From contig JALSIF010000019.1 of assembly GCA_026981635.1 (NCBI GenBank), positions 1 through 6,327 of the forward strand: a DNA stretch of 6,327 nucleotides, written 5' to 3'. Positions 6,017 through 6,327 of the stretch are shown in pieces. The notes under the pieces are model-generated. The model was not told the origin of the DNA. It searched no databases and saw only the letters and a program-made list of their open reading frames with translations. The translations under genes were made by a program, and so were the position numbers. Position 1 is the stretch's first letter. Each line of letters begins with the position of its first letter. Source of the stretch: JALSIF01 sp026981635 [NCBI: bacterium]. Its GTDB lineage: Bacteria; 4484-113; JALSIF01.

Positions 6017-6327
6017 TCAGGGCCCATAGCTGGCCAGTTCGGTCTGGGGCCGGGAGAGGATCCCCTTCTGCGTAAGAAGGCTCTGGTCGGCCCCGGGTAA
6101 AGTGCGGTAGAGCTCACTCATGGTGACCAGACGGTAGCCGCGGCGCCTGAGCTCCTCAATGATGCGGGGTAGTGCCTTGACCGTCTCCTCGCTACCGTCA
6201 TGGAAGAGGATGATGGCCCCCGGTTCAACGCTATCCACCACGCTCTGGTAGATCTCGTCCGCCGTCCGGTCGGAGAGGTCGTTGGAGTTGTAGCTCCACC
6301 AAGCGATGACCAGGCCATATTCGGCGG
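6017..6327 (-). CDS. Polysaccharide deacetylase (NodB homology domain), C-terminal part, cut by the window edge
   Basis: Only the last 102 or so residues are present; the frame is open to the window end, so the gene begins outside. Reading in, the visible protein has AWWSYNSNDLSDRTADEIYQ and then EPGAIILFHDGSEETVKALP, the C-terminal half of the NodB fold. The LFHDG His (codon 6200-6202) corresponds to the conserved late-motif histidine of the carbohydrate esterase 4 family. The segment ending RRRGYRLVTMSEL is the typical end of the domain, followed by a tail of about 30 residues. Such enzymes remove N-acetyl (sometimes O-acetyl) groups from peptidoglycan, chitin-like or exported polysaccharides, usually outside the membrane. 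The metal-binding D-H-H motif and any signal peptide lie beyond the window, so activity and location cannot be judged. A GTG at 6241 is not the real start, because the family match continues upstream of it. The stop is TGA, 16 bases before kdsB, probably one transcript. Confidence 0.85.
   Translation of the reverse strand, partial: AEYGLVIAWWSYNSNDLSDRTADEIYQSVVDSVEPGAIILFHDGSEETVKALPRIIEELRRRGYRLVTMSELYRTLPGADQSLLTQKGILSRPQTELASYGP

Noticed and set aside
6001-6117. N-terminal extension of KdsB from a GTG at 6117 or ATG at 6027
   Set aside because: The added residues are proline/arginine-rich and unlike the family, they overlap the deacetylase coding region, and the GTG at 6000 has the Shine-Dalgarno and the canonical N-terminus.
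1-6327. CRISPR arrays, tRNA or rRNA genes, insertion sequences
   Set aside because: I see no spaced direct repeats, no cloverleaf-like segments and no transposase or terminal inverted repeats. The space is filled by the seven genes.

Overview
The window is a compact bacterial chromosomal segment, GC-rich (about 65% by eye), with seven genes and almost no non-coding DNA. The left part (5-4164) is on the plus strand: a two-subunit transketolase followed by the DNA-repair nuclease gene uvrC. The right part (4161-6327) is on the minus strand. In transcription order it holds the end of a polysaccharide deacetylase, kdsB (CMP-Kdo synthetase), a two-helix membrane protein of unknown function, and a small zinc-ribbon protein. 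The two blocks converge, and the stop codons of uvrC and the zinc-ribbon gene share one CTAG at 4161-4164.

Organism: UvrC with its full domain set indicates Bacteria. Split transketolases occur in Firmicutes, Thermotogae, Chloroflexota and several candidate phyla, as well as in archaea. A Kdo-activating enzyme suggests a diderm (outer-membrane) cell. I cannot name the lineage from this sequence. The genomic style is distinctive: TAG is the stop of five of the seven genes and TAA of none; start codons are often GTG; and the tetranucleotide TCGA is nearly absent (one copy found, at 1878), which shapes synonymous codon choice.

Roles: the transketolase belongs to the non-oxidative pentose phosphate pathway. 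UvrC makes both incisions in nucleotide excision repair. The minus-strand cluster is spaced like an operon (gaps of about 15-19 bases) and begins with envelope or polysaccharide functions. The membrane protein also appears to have its own promoter: a perfect TATAAT ends 8 bases before its GTG, so the transcript would be leaderless. uvrC has a weaker version of the same arrangement.

No RNA gene, mobile element, CRISPR array, long repeat or convincing terminator is visible, and no stretch over 300 bases lacks a gene. I see no clearly new multi-gene system. The points most worth a second look are the TCGA depletion, the leaderless-start geometry, and the unusually extended transketolase subunits joined in frame across a single amber codon.
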